DNA of 64,000 nucleotides, taken from assembly GCF_000024345.1 (NCBI RefSeq), contig NC_013729.1, forward strand, positions 5,270,001 through 5,334,000. Direction: 5' to 3'. Source of the DNA: Kribbella flavida DSM 17836. GTDB lineage: Bacteria; Actinomycetota; Actinomycetes; Propionibacteriales; Kribbellaceae. The position numbers were made by a program, and so were the translations under genes. Of the stretch, positions 16,014 to 24,372 are shown one piece after another. The notes beneath the pieces are model-generated. The model was not told the DNA's origin. It searched no databases and was given only the letters and a program-made list of their open reading frames with translations. Each line of letters begins with the position of its first letter. Positions within the stretch are counted from its first letter, which is position 1.

Positions 16014-17000
16014 CTAGGCTTCCGCGGCCTCTCCGAGCGCGTCCACGACGGCGCGCAGCAGGTCCAGCCGGGCGCGGGCGTCCGACGGCGACGGGGACGC
16101 GGCCAGGCCGCACGCCGGAGTGACCACGACCTGCTTGAGCAGCTCAGGGTCCAGACCGAGGTTGCGCCACGTACGCACCAGTGGGGCCGCGGCCTGCTCC
16201 GGGTCCGGGATCGGGCCGGTGGTCGGGACCAGCCCGGCGTACAGGGTGGTCTTGGCTTCGACGGCCAGGGCGATCTGTTCCCAGGCCGGCTCGGTGAGCA
16301 GCGAGACGTCCACTGCCACTCCCCCGGCTCCTGCCTTGGTGAACACCTCGATCGGCGGCCGGGCCGCGCAGCAGTGCACCAGGGTGGTCGCTGGATCAGC
16401 GGCCTCGACCACTCGAGCCAGCAGCTCCACAGCACCCGGACCGTCGACAGAGCGGTGCTTGCTCCAGCCACTGGCCGTCGGAACCGCCCCAGCCAGTACT
16501 GCGGGAAGCGCAGGCTCGTCCAGCTGCACCAGGACCTCTACACCCGGGAGTCGCCGGCGTACCTCGGCCACCTGGTCGTTCAGCCCGTGGGCCAGCACGT
16601 CGGCCAGGTCACGGCGAGCCCCGTGGTCGGCCAGCACCTTGTCGCCGCGCGGCAGCTCGACCGTCGCGGCGAGCGTCCACGGACCGACCAGCTGGAGCTT
16701 CAGCGGGCCGGTGTAGCCGTCGGCCAGCTCCTCCAGGACGTCCAGGTCCTCCTGCAGCACCGACCGCGCCCGGCGCTGGTCCAGGCTCGACCGCGGGTCC
16801 GACCCACCGGTCAGCCGCCACCCCGCCGGCTGCAGGTCCGCCGACAGGTCCCCCAAGACGGCGACCGCGCGGCTCAGCATGTCGCCGTACGGGCGGGCCG
16901 GGAGCTCTGGCAGGAACGGAATGTCGACGGCGTCCAGCACCACCTTCATCCACTCCCGAACGTCCTCGCCCGGCAGCGAACCGAGTCCTGTAGTGGTCAT
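16014..17000 (-). CDS. MetE C-terminal-domain-like protein (Rv3015c-like)
   Basis: 328 residues, the size of a single cobalamin-independent methionine synthase barrel rather than the 750-residue double enzyme. Zinc-type residues HCC (in LVHCCAARP) and Cys in TPACGLA are kept. The LVGPWTLAA and QLDEPALP segments are typical. It may move a methyl group to a thiol, but short forms like this are uncharacterised. The ATG at 17000 is preceded by GGGAGG. It sits between ligA and mnmA as in M. tuberculosis (from memory). An inverted repeat at 17001-17077 overlaps its leader. Confidence 0.85.
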   Translation of the reverse strand: MTTTGLGSLPGEDVREWMKVVLDAVDIPFLPELPARPYGDMLSRAVAVLGDLSADLQPAGWRLTGGSDPRSSLDQRRARSVLQEDLDVLEELADGYTGPLKLQLVGPWTLAATVELPRGDKVLADHGARRDLADVLAHGLNDQVAEVRRRLPGVEVLVQLDEPALPAVLAGAVPTASGWSKHRSVDGPGAVELLARVVEAADPATTLVHCCAARPPIEVFTKAGAGGVAVDVSLLTEPAWEQIALAVEAKTTLYAGLVPTTGPIPDPEQAAAPLVRTWRNLGLDPELLKQVVVTPACGLAASPSPSDARARLDLLRAVVDALGEAAEA

Positions 17001-17077
17001 GGGGCCTCCCGGCCTGGACTGAGGAGTGAAGGAGCGAAGCGACTGAGCGACGAGGGAAGGCCCGGAGTCAAGGCCCC
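17001..17077 (-). repeat. inverted repeat in the leader of the MetE-like gene
   Basis: GGGGCCT at 17001-17007 and AGGCCCC at 17071-17077 can pair across the mnmA/MetE-like junction. A short GACT/AGTC pair lies inside, with a GAGCGAAGCGACTGAGCGA low-complexity run between. The 5' arm touches the last codons of mnmA and the 3' arm touches the ATG of the next gene, so folding could hide its start region. Confidence 0.4.
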
Positions 17078-18186
17078 ATGACCCGCCGTGCCGGAGGCGC
17101 GGCCGAAAGCAGAGCCCGTGCAACGGTGTCGATGGTGGCTGAGCCGACGACGCGGGTGCCGTCGTACAGGACGACGGCCTGGCCGGGGGCAACGGCTGCG
17201 GTCGGCTCGTCGAAGGTGACGAAGACCTGGTCGCCCTCGACGCGTGCGGTCACCGCCACCTCGTCGCCGTGCGCGCGCAGCTGCGCCTTGACGTGCAGGG
17301 TTTCGGTCGGTACCGGTCCGCACCAGCGCGGCTTCGACGCGGTCAGACTCTCCACCGCGAGTTCCTCGCGCGAGCCGACGGTCACCGTGCGGTCCACCGG
17401 GCTGATGTCGAGCACGAACCGGGGCTTGCCGTCCGCGGCCGGTGTGCCGATCCGCAGGCCCTTGCGCTGACCGACGGTGAACCCGTGCGTGCCCTTGTGC
17501 TCGCCGAGCTTGGTGCCGTTGCTGTCCACGATGTCGCCGGGCGCCTCCCCGAGCTGCTTGCTGAGGAAGCCCGGCGTGTTGCCGTCGGCAATGAAGCAGA
17601 TGTCGTGGCTGTCCGGCTTGGCCGCGACCGACAGCCCGCGCCGCTCCGCCTCGGCCCGGATCTCGGTCTTCGGCGTGTCGCCGAGCGGGAAGAACGCGTG
17701 TCGCAGCTGCTCCTGGGTGAGCACCCCGAGCACGTACGACTGATCCTTGGCCTGGTCCACCGCGCGGTGCAGCTCGCGGCCGGCGGGGGTCTCGACGATC
17801 TGCGCGTAGTGGCCGGTGGCGACCGCGTCGAAGTCGAGCGCGAGGGCCCGCTCGAGGACGGCGCTGAACTTCACCTTCTCGTTGCAGCGCAGGCACGGGT
17901 TGGGCGTCCGGCCGGCGGCGTACTCCGCGACGAAGTCCTCGACCACGTCGGCGTGGAACCGCTCGGCCAGGTCCCAGACGTAGAACGGGATGCCGATCAC
18001 GTCGGCGGCCCGGCGGGCGTCGCGGGAGTCCTCGATCGTGCAGCAGCCGCGGGCGCCGCTGCGGTACGACTGCGGGTTGCGGCTCAGCGCCAGGTGCACG
18101 CCGACCACCTCGTGGCCGGCCTCGGCCATCCGCGCCGCCGCGACGGCGGAGTCCACCCCGCCGGACATGGCTGCGAGTACCCGCAT
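17068..18186 (-). CDS. mnmA: tRNA-specific 2-thiouridylase
   Basis: 372 residues. MnmA activates U34 of Lys, Glu and Gln tRNAs with ATP and inserts sulfur. The PP-loop SGGVDS is at residues 8-13. The catalytic cysteine pair is in NPCLRCNEKVKF and SHDICFIAD. GHYAQI and KDQSYVL are also family hallmarks. The ATG at 18186 overlaps the stop of the cysteine desulfurase gene by one base (TGATG), coupling it to its likely sulfur source. Cytosolic. A frame extension to 18384 inside the desulfurase gene was rejected. Confidence 0.96.
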   Translation of the reverse strand: MRVLAAMSGGVDSAVAAARMAEAGHEVVGVHLALSRNPQSYRSGARGCCTIEDSRDARRAADVIGIPFYVWDLAERFHADVVEDFVAEYAAGRTPNPCLRCNEKVKFSAVLERALALDFDAVATGHYAQIVETPAGRELHRAVDQAKDQSYVLGVLTQEQLRHAFFPLGDTPKTEIRAEAERRGLSVAAKPDSHDICFIADGNTPGFLSKQLGEAPGDIVDSNGTKLGEHKGTHGFTVGQRKGLRIGTPAADGKPRFVLDISPVDRTVTVGSREELAVESLTASKPRWCGPVPTETLHVKAQLRAHGDEVAVTARVEGDQVFVTFDEPTAAVAPGQAVVLYDGTRVVGSATIDTVARALLSAAPPARRVMGP

Positions 18187-19388
18187 CAGTTGTTCCTTCC
18201 CACGTTCTGCAGTCCGGCGGACATCGCCCGCTCCACCACTGGTCCGATGTGCTCCAGGACGGCGTCCACGTCCGCCTGGCTGCTGGTGTGCCCCAGCGTG
18301 AACCGGAGTGACCCGCGGGCGCGCTGGTCGTCGTACCCCATCGCCAGCAGCACGTGACTCGGCTCCGCGACCCCGGCGTTGCACGCCGAGCCGGTGGAGA
18401 CCTCGATGCCGCGCGCGTCGAGCAGGAGCAGCAGCGAGTCGCCCTCGCAGTCCTTGAACGACAAGTGTGCGTTACCGGGCAAGCGGTCCACCGGGTCGCC
18501 CGACAGCTCGGCGCCGGGCACCGTGCCGGTCACCCCCTGGACCAGCTGGTCCCGCAGCGCGGTCAGCCGGCCTGCCTCCTCGGCCTGGTCCTTGATCGCG
18601 TGCTCGACCGCCACCGCGAAGCCGGCCGTCGCCGGAGTGTCCAGCGTGCCCGACCGTACGTCGCGCTCCTGACCCCCGCCGTGCAGGACCGGGACCAGCT
18701 GGGTCTCCTTGTGCACGACCAGCGCGCCGATCCCGTACGGGCCGCCGAGCTTGTGCGCGGACACCGTCATCGCGTCGACGCCGAGGGCGGCGAAGTCCAC
18801 CGGCACCTGGCCGATCGCCTGAACTGCGTCGGTGTGCACCGGGATGCCGTACTCCGCGGCGATCGCGGCGACCTGCTCGACCGGCTGCAGCGTGCCGACC
18901 TCGTTGTTGGCCATCATCAGCGTGACGAAGGACACCGAGGCCGGGTCCTGGTCGATCGCGGCCCGGACCTGCTCGGGGCGGACCCGGCCGAGCTGGTCGA
19001 CCGGCAACCACTCGAGCTCGGCGCCCTCGTGCTGGGCGAGCCAGACGGCCGGGTCCAGCACGGCGTGGTGCTCGATGCCGCTGAGCAGGATCCGCCGGCG
19101 GCGCGGGTCGTCGCGCAGGCGGGCCCACCACAGCCCCTTGAGGGCCAGGTTGTCCGCCTCGGTGCCGCCGGAGGTGAACACCACCTCGCTCGGCTGCGCG
19201 TTGAGCGCCGCGGCGATGGTTTCCCGCGACTCCTCGACCGTCCGCCGGGCGGCCCGGCCCGAGCCGTGCAGGGACGACGCGTTCCCGGTCCTGGCGAGGT
19301 GGTGGGTCATCGCCTCGATCGCTGCCGGCAGCATCGGAGTCGTCGCCGCATGGTCGAGGTACACGGTGCGGCGGGGAGTCGGTGTCAT
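18186..19388 (-). CDS. cysteine desulfurase, NifS/IscS family
   Basis: 400 residues. A PLP enzyme that takes sulfur from cysteine to form a persulfide. It opens with YLDHAATTP, has Lys213 (SAHKLGGP) for the cofactor and Cys336 (STGSACNAG) as the persulfide carrier; the short loop around it is IscS-like. Placed directly before mnmA with a one-base overlap, so its main job is probably to feed tRNA thiolation. TACTCT lies 10 bases before the ATG and GAGGG in between, so a short-leader promoter is likely. First gene of the core minus-strand block. Confidence 0.95.
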   Translation of the reverse strand: MTPTPRRTVYLDHAATTPMLPAAIEAMTHHLARTGNASSLHGSGRAARRTVEESRETIAAALNAQPSEVVFTSGGTEADNLALKGLWWARLRDDPRRRRILLSGIEHHAVLDPAVWLAQHEGAELEWLPVDQLGRVRPEQVRAAIDQDPASVSFVTLMMANNEVGTLQPVEQVAAIAAEYGIPVHTDAVQAIGQVPVDFAALGVDAMTVSAHKLGGPYGIGALVVHKETQLVPVLHGGGQERDVRSGTLDTPATAGFAVAVEHAIKDQAEEAGRLTALRDQLVQGVTGTVPGAELSGDPVDRLPGNAHLSFKDCEGDSLLLLLDARGIEVSTGSACNAGVAEPSHVLLAMGYDDQRARGSLRFTLGHTSSQADVDAVLEHIGPVVERAMSAGLQNVGRNN

Positions 19389-19440
19389 AACACCCTCAAG
19401 AGTATGTCCGGCGTCCGTGTTCCCGCGCGGCGGACCGGGT

Positions 19441-20103
19441 TCAGGCCGCGCGGATCCGCTCCAGCCAGCGATGACCGGGGTGCAGGCGGTCGACCATGTC
19501 GCCCAGCCAGGTACGCCGCGCGGTGGTCAGCAGCGGCAGGCAGGCGGCCAGGTCCTGCTCGTCCTTGGGGCGGGCCAGGCGGGCCTTGTAGGCGAGCGCC
19601 ATCTCGGGCGTGACGTAGCGCAGGCCGTCGGGGGCGACCCAGGTGATCTCGTCCAGCGCGTAGTCGAGCGAGGGGTCCCGGCGGAACACCCAGCGGCCGT
19701 CGCGGTCCGGGTTGAGCACCAGGTCGAACTCCCAGGGTGCGAGCGCGTGCCGGCGCAGCCAGATCTGGTCGGCGCTCTCGGGCTGCTCGGGCCGCTCGTC
19801 GGTGAGCGGGAGCAGGCGGCCGCCGTCGTTGGACCAGAGGTGGTAGCGGCCCTTCAGGTGCACCCGGAGCTTCTCGACGTCCCGGCGCCACAGCGACACG
19901 TCGATGTCCTCGTGCGGCCGCGGTACGCCGGTGAACGCCTCGATCGCCCAGCCGCCCGCGATCCACCAGTCCCCGGCGTACCCGGCGAACACCTCCCGCG
20001 CCTGCTCCGGCGACGCCGGCCGCCAGGGGCCGTAGAGCCGCTGGAAGGCCAGTTCCTCGGGATCGAGCCCATCGGCGTACCAGTGCCGCTCCTCGGTCTG
20101 CAT
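19441..20103 (-). CDS. nucleotidyltransferase-fold protein (aminoglycoside adenylyltransferase-like)
   Basis: 220 residues. The core signature is GGWAIEAFTG followed by PHEDIDVSLWR, the GG...D-x-D pattern of minimal nucleotidyltransferases related to AadB/LinB-type enzymes, which transfer AMP to a drug or another small molecule. The C-terminal half has the usual KDEQDL segment. Substrate unknown, and an antibiotic resistance role is only a possibility. CAGGAT lies 6 bases before the ATG, a near match to the leaderless pattern. It lies between the core block and the peptide cluster, divergent from the latter. Confidence 0.75.
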   Translation of the reverse strand: MQTEERHWYADGLDPEELAFQRLYGPWRPASPEQAREVFAGYAGDWWIAGGWAIEAFTGVPRPHEDIDVSLWRRDVEKLRVHLKGRYHLWSNDGGRLLPLTDERPEQPESADQIWLRRHALAPWEFDLVLNPDRDGRWVFRRDPSLDYALDEITWVAPDGLRYVTPEMALAYKARLARPKDEQDLAACLPLLTTARRTWLGDMVDRLHPGHRWLERIRAA

Positions 20104-20238
20104 GCTCTGATCCTGTCCCCACCGGGCATTTCAGGGCCAGCCGATTAACCGCACCCGGGCGTCCCGGCTTCGTCCGCACGGACGGATTCGCCCGCACTCC
20201 TTGTCCGCCGGCACGAATACTGCCTCGCGGCCCGGTCC

Positions 20239-20244
20239 TACCGT
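20239..20244 (+). promoter_or_regulatory. leaderless -10 element for the D-peptide cluster
   Basis: TACCGT, then TCGGGA, then the ATG at 20251, with exactly 6 bases between and no Shine-Dalgarno. It probably drives the long transcript through at least 33881. Confidence 0.5.
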
Positions 20245-20250
20245 TCGGGA

Positions 20251-21663
20251 ATGGCGACCCTGAGCGAGATCCAGACCTGGCTAGACGACCGGCTGGCGAC
20301 GTTGCTGACGGAGTACGACGTTCCCGGCGCCGCGGTGGCGGTGTCCCTGCGCGGTGAGGTGATCGACACGGCCGCCGGGGTGCTGAGTCTGGCCACCGGT
20401 GTCGACGCCACCGCCGACTCGGTCTTCCAGGTCGGCTCGATCACCAAGGTGTGGACGGCGACGCTGGTGATGCAGCTCGTGGACGAGGGCCTGGTCAAGC
20501 TGGACGCGCCGGTCCGCGACTACGTGCCCGGCTTCGTGGTCGCCGACGAAGCGGCCGCCGCCGCGATGACCGTGCGTCAGCTGCTCAACCACACAGCGGG
20601 CTTCGAGGGCGACATCTTCATCGACACCGGCAACGGCGACGACTGCGTCGAGAAGTACGTCGCCCAGCTCGCCGGGGTGACGCAGCTCTTCGCTCCGGGC
20701 GAGATGTTCTCGTACAACAACGCCGCCTTCTCCGTGCTCGGCCGGCTCGTCGAGCTGGCCCGGAACAAGCCGTTCGCCCAGTGCCTGCGCGACCACCTGG
20801 TCAGCCCGCTCGGCCTGACTCATGTGGCCAACGACGCGAACGAGGCGATCCTGCACCGCGCCGCCGTCGGCCACATCAAGCCGGCGCCGGACGCCGACCT
20901 CGCGCCCGCGCCGGTGTGGTCGCTGATGCGGTCGATGGCTCCGGCCGGCGCGATGCTCGCGATGCGGCCGCGCGACCTGGTCGCCTTCGCCCAGCTGCAC
21001 CTGGACGCCGGCAAGGCGCCCGACGGCACCGAGGTGGTCAGCCCGAGCAGTGTCGCGGCGATGCAGGGGCGTCAGGTCGAGCTGCCGCCGCTGGGCATGA
21101 TGGGCGACGCCTGGGGACTGGGCTGGGAGATCTTCGACTGGTCCGGCCGCACCGTGATCGGTCACGACGGCGGCACCATCGGGCAGGGCGCGTTCCTCCG
21201 GATCGTGCCTGAGCAGGAGCTTTCGGTGGCGCTGCTCACCAACGGCGGCAACCTCATCGGCCTGTACGAGCAGGTCGTCGGTCACGTGCTGCGCGAACTG
21301 GCCGGGATCGCGATGCCGCCGCTGCCCACTCCGCCCGCCGAGCGCGAGCCGCTGCTGGACGCGACCCGGTACGCCGGGACGTACACCTGCGACGTCGCGG
21401 ACATCACCGTCAGCCAGGACGCGGACGGCCGGGTCTGGCTCGACCACACCCCCAAGGGCGAGATCGCCGAGCTGGGCGGCAAGCCCGACCCGGTCGAGCT
21501 CGTCCGGCTCGACGGCGACACGCTCATCGCGCTCGAACCCCAGCACGGCATGCACCAGCTGCAGGCGTTCATCGGCGACGACGGCAGCGGCCGGGCGCTG
21601 TACCTCCACAGCGGCCGCGCCATGCGCCGCGCCGACGGTGCGCCTGCTGATCCCGCGCAGTAG
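20251..21663 (+). CDS. S12-family serine hydrolase (beta-lactamase/D-aminopeptidase fold)
   Basis: 470 residues with no signal peptide, so cytoplasmic. Active-site motifs: Ser63-x-x-Lys66 (SITK), Tyr155-x-Asn157 (YNN) and His305-Asp-Gly. The family includes DD-carboxypeptidases, D-aminopeptidases, alkaline D-peptidase and esterases. The C-terminal 120 residues form an extra beta domain. It shares a rare insert (DTGNGDDCVEKYV) and near-identical motif spacing with the C-terminal half of the fusion protein at 27310. First gene of the importer/racemase cluster, 58 bases before the solute-binding protein gene. The context suggests hydrolysis of imported D-amino-acid peptides; the substrate is inferred. 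Confidence 0.9.
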   Translation: MATLSEIQTWLDDRLATLLTEYDVPGAAVAVSLRGEVIDTAAGVLSLATGVDATADSVFQVGSITKVWTATLVMQLVDEGLVKLDAPVRDYVPGFVVADEAAAAAMTVRQLLNHTAGFEGDIFIDTGNGDDCVEKYVAQLAGVTQLFAPGEMFSYNNAAFSVLGRLVELARNKPFAQCLRDHLVSPLGLTHVANDANEAILHRAAVGHIKPAPDADLAPAPVWSLMRSMAPAGAMLAMRPRDLVAFAQLHLDAGKAPDGTEVVSPSSVAAMQGRQVELPPLGMMGDAWGLGWEIFDWSGRTVIGHDGGTIGQGAFLRIVPEQELSVALLTNGGNLIGLYEQVVGHVLRELAGIAMPPLPTPPAEREPLLDATRYAGTYTCDVADITVSQDADGRVWLDHTPKGEIAELGGKPDPVELVRLDGDTLIALEPQHGMHQLQAFIGDDGSGRALYLHSGRAMRRADGAPADPAQ

Positions 21664-21721
21664 CGCGCGATCACCAGCCGCGCCCAGCTCTGACCGGCAC
21701 CGAATCCCCTCGGAGGACACC

Positions 21722-23320
21722 ATGCGATCTGCTCACACCCTCGTCCTGGCCGGAACGCTCGCGGCCGGACTCGTCCTGTCCGCCTGCGACTCCGGCGGCA
21801 GCACGCCGGCCGGCGGGGCGGGCAAGACCGTCGAAGGCCGAACCTTCACGATGGCGATCAGTGCCGATCCCGGCAACCTCGACCCGCACTTCACCTCGCT
21901 GTCGGTCACCCAGCAGGTCGACTGGTTCATGTACGACGCGCTGGTCAACCTCGACCCCGAGGGCACGATGGTGCCGGGCCTGGCCGAGAAGTGGGAGGGC
22001 ACGACCACCAAGGCGACGTACACCTTGCGCAAGGGGGTGACCTGCGCGGACGGCTCCCCGCTGACCGCGAGCACGGTGGCGGAGAACATCAGCTTCGTCG
22101 GCGACCCGGCGAACAAGTCGAGCCGGATCGGGGTGTACGTGCCGCCCGGCGCCAAGGCGACCGGGGACGACGCGGCCGGGACGGTGACCGTGACGGTGCC
22201 GACGCCGGACGCGTTCCTGGCCCGCAACGTCGGCGGTCTGCACATCGTCTGCGCCAAGGGCCTGAAGAACCGCACGCTGCTCAAGCAGGCCGGCGACGGC
22301 ACCGGCATGTTCACGATGACCGAGGCGGTTCCCGGCGACCACTACACGCTGGAACGCCGCAAGGACTACGCCTGGGGCCCGGGCGACTTCAAGGCCGACC
22401 AGCAGGGACTGCCGGACAAGGTCGTGCTCCGGGTGGTCGCCAACGAGACGACCTCGGCGAACCTGCTGGTGTCCCGGGAGATCAACGCGGCCGCGATCGC
22501 CGGCCCCGACAAGCAACGCCTGCAGGGCCAGAAGCTGTTCCAGCGCGAGGCGTCCAGTCCGCTGGGCGAGCTCTGGTACAACCAGAAGGCCGGGCTGCCG
22601 ACCGCCGATCCCGCCTTCCGCAAGGCGCTCACCCAGGCGCTCGACCTGGCGCAGCTCGGCAAGGTGCTCACCAGCGGAACGGGCAAGCCGACGACGTCAC
22701 TCGTTGCCCGCGGCATGAGTCCGTGCACCGAGGACACGGTGACCGCCAACCTGCCCGCGCACGACCTCGCCGCGGCCAAGTCGGCGCTGGACGCGGCCGG
22801 CTGGGCGGCCGGAGCAGGCGGGGTCCGGCAGAAGGGCGGCACCAAGCTGGCGCTGACCTTCTACTACCCGTCGAGCGTCGGCCCGACGCTGCAGTCGGCC
22901 GGCGAGCTGGTGCAGAAGGCCTGGCGTGACCTCGGGGTCGAGCTCACCCTGAAGGCGGCCTCCACCGCCGAGATCGGTACGGCGATCCTGTCCGGCCAGG
23001 GCACCTGGCACGCGGCGATCATCCCGCTCACGGTCTCGCTGCCCAGCCAGCTGGTGCCGTTCCTGTCCGGCCCGACGCCGCCGAACGGCAACAACTTCGC
23101 CGGCATCAAGAACCCCGCCTACACCGCGGCGGTGCAGAAGGCGTCGGCGATCGCCGGCACCGACGGCTGCCCGCAGTGGGCCGCTGCTGAGAAGGCCCTG
23201 GTCGCCGCGCAGGACGTCGTGCCGTTCGTCGACGCGACCATTCCCACCTTCGGCCAGGGCGTGAGCTTCGAGCTCGCCCAGGGCAGCCTCGTTCCGGCGT
23301 CGCTGCGGATGCTCGGCTAG
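21722..23320 (+). CDS. oligopeptide ABC transporter solute-binding lipoprotein
   Basis: 532 residues of the SBP_bac_5 family. The lipoprotein signal ends in LVLSAC with Cys21. The family opening is FTMAISADPGNLDPH, and there is the usual YDALVNLDPEG and LAEKW pattern. It captures peptides or related compounds outside the membrane for the permeases downstream. The ATG at 21722 has GGAGG 5 bases upstream; an in-frame start at 21638 inside the previous gene was rejected. Followed 47 bases later by the first permease. Confidence 0.94.
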   Translation: MRSAHTLVLAGTLAAGLVLSACDSGGSTPAGGAGKTVEGRTFTMAISADPGNLDPHFTSLSVTQQVDWFMYDALVNLDPEGTMVPGLAEKWEGTTTKATYTLRKGVTCADGSPLTASTVAENISFVGDPANKSSRIGVYVPPGAKATGDDAAGTVTVTVPTPDAFLARNVGGLHIVCAKGLKNRTLLKQAGDGTGMFTMTEAVPGDHYTLERRKDYAWGPGDFKADQQGLPDKVVLRVVANETTSANLLVSREINAAAIAGPDKQRLQGQKLFQREASSPLGELWYNQKAGLPTADPAFRKALTQALDLAQLGKVLTSGTGKPTTSLVARGMSPCTEDTVTANLPAHDLAAAKSALDAAGWAAGAGGVRQKGGTKLALTFYYPSSVGPTLQSAGELVQKAWRDLGVELTLKAASTAEIGTAILSGQGTWHAAIIPLTVSLPSQLVPFLSGPTPPNGNNFAGIKNPAYTAAVQKASAIAGTDGCPQWAAAEKALVAAQDVVPFVDATIPTFGQGVSFELAQGSLVPASLRMLG

Positions 23321-23367
23321 GCGGGCGGCACCGTGCGACCGACGACGACCGACGGAGGGGGGCGCCG

Positions 23368-24369
23368 ATGACGATCCCCGTGACGCAGGTCCGCACGACC
23401 AGTACGCCGGCGGCCTGGAGCAGCCACCCCTGGGTCCGGTTCGCGGTCCGCCGGGCAGCCCGGTTGGTGGCGTCACTGCTGGCGCTGGTGACTGCGTCGT
23501 TCCTGATGATTCACCTGATTCCGGGTGACCCGGTCAGGACGGCGCTCGGTCCGGCTGCCTCGCAGAGTCTGGTCGAGGCGCGCCGGGAGGCGCTCGGGCT
23601 CAACGACCCGCTCTGGACGCAGTACTGGCACTTCCTGCGCGACCTGGTCACCGGGGATCTCGGGACCTCGATCAGCACCGGGTTGCCGGTCACCGACGTG
23701 ATCGGCGACCGGCTGCCCGCGACCGTCCAGCTCGCGGTGGCCGCCTTCCTGCTCGCCGTCCTGCTGTCGGTGCCGGCCGGGCTGGTGATGGGTGTGCTGA
23801 CCCGCGGTGGGCGCCGGCCGCGCTCGGAGCTGGGCTTCACGTCGGTCAGCGTGGTGCTGGCCGCGATCCCGGAGTTCCTGCTCGCGGTCGGGCTGGTCTA
23901 CGTGTTCGCGGTCAAGCTGGCCTGGTTCCCGGTCGCGGGCCGCAGTACGCCGGCGTCGTACGTGCTGCCGGTGCTGTCGCTGGCCCTCGGTCCGGCAGCC
24001 GTGCTGGCCCGGATCTGCCGGGTGGAGCTGCTCGCCGTGCTGCAGACCGACTACCTGCGCACGGCCCGGGCCAAGCGGTTGTCCTCGGCAAGGATTTACC
24101 TGCGGCACGCGCTGCCGAACGCCGTCACCGCGACGATCACGCTGGGCGGGCTGCTGCTCGGCGGCATGGTCGCGGGCACCGTGCTGGTGGAGAACGTCTT
24201 CGGCTGGCCGGGTCTGGGCAGCACGATCGTCTCCTCGATCCTGTCCAAGGACTTCCCGCTGGTGCAGGGCGTCGTCCTCGTCTACGGCATCGGCGTGCTG
24301 CTGGTGAACCTCGCCGTCGACGTCGCCCTGGCACTGCTCGACCCGCGCTCGACGATCCGGGAGAGCTGA
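23368..24369 (+). CDS. oligopeptide ABC transporter permease, DppB type
   Basis: 333 residues. Six membrane helices, with the first at about residues 32-52 (LVASLLALVTASFLMIHLIPG) followed by the classic PGDP. The EAA-type loop RTARAKRLSSARIYLRHALPNA is at about 230-251, where the ATPase docks. A strong GGAGGGGGG precedes the ATG. Three bases separate it from the next gene. It forms the channel together with the permease half of the 637-residue fusion. Confidence 0.94.
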   Translation: MTIPVTQVRTTSTPAAWSSHPWVRFAVRRAARLVASLLALVTASFLMIHLIPGDPVRTALGPAASQSLVEARREALGLNDPLWTQYWHFLRDLVTGDLGTSISTGLPVTDVIGDRLPATVQLAVAAFLLAVLLSVPAGLVMGVLTRGGRRPRSELGFTSVSVVLAAIPEFLLAVGLVYVFAVKLAWFPVAGRSTPASYVLPVLSLALGPAAVLARICRVELLAVLQTDYLRTARAKRLSSARIYLRHALPNAVTATITLGGLLLGGMVAGTVLVENVFGWPGLGSTIVSSILSKDFPLVQGVVLVYGIGVLLVNLAVDVALALLDPRSTIRES

Positions 24370-24372
24370 CCG

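Noticed and set aside
20251..21663. A true antibiotic-inactivating beta-lactamase
   Set aside because: No signal peptide, motif spacing of the S12 peptidase/esterase group, and context of peptide uptake.
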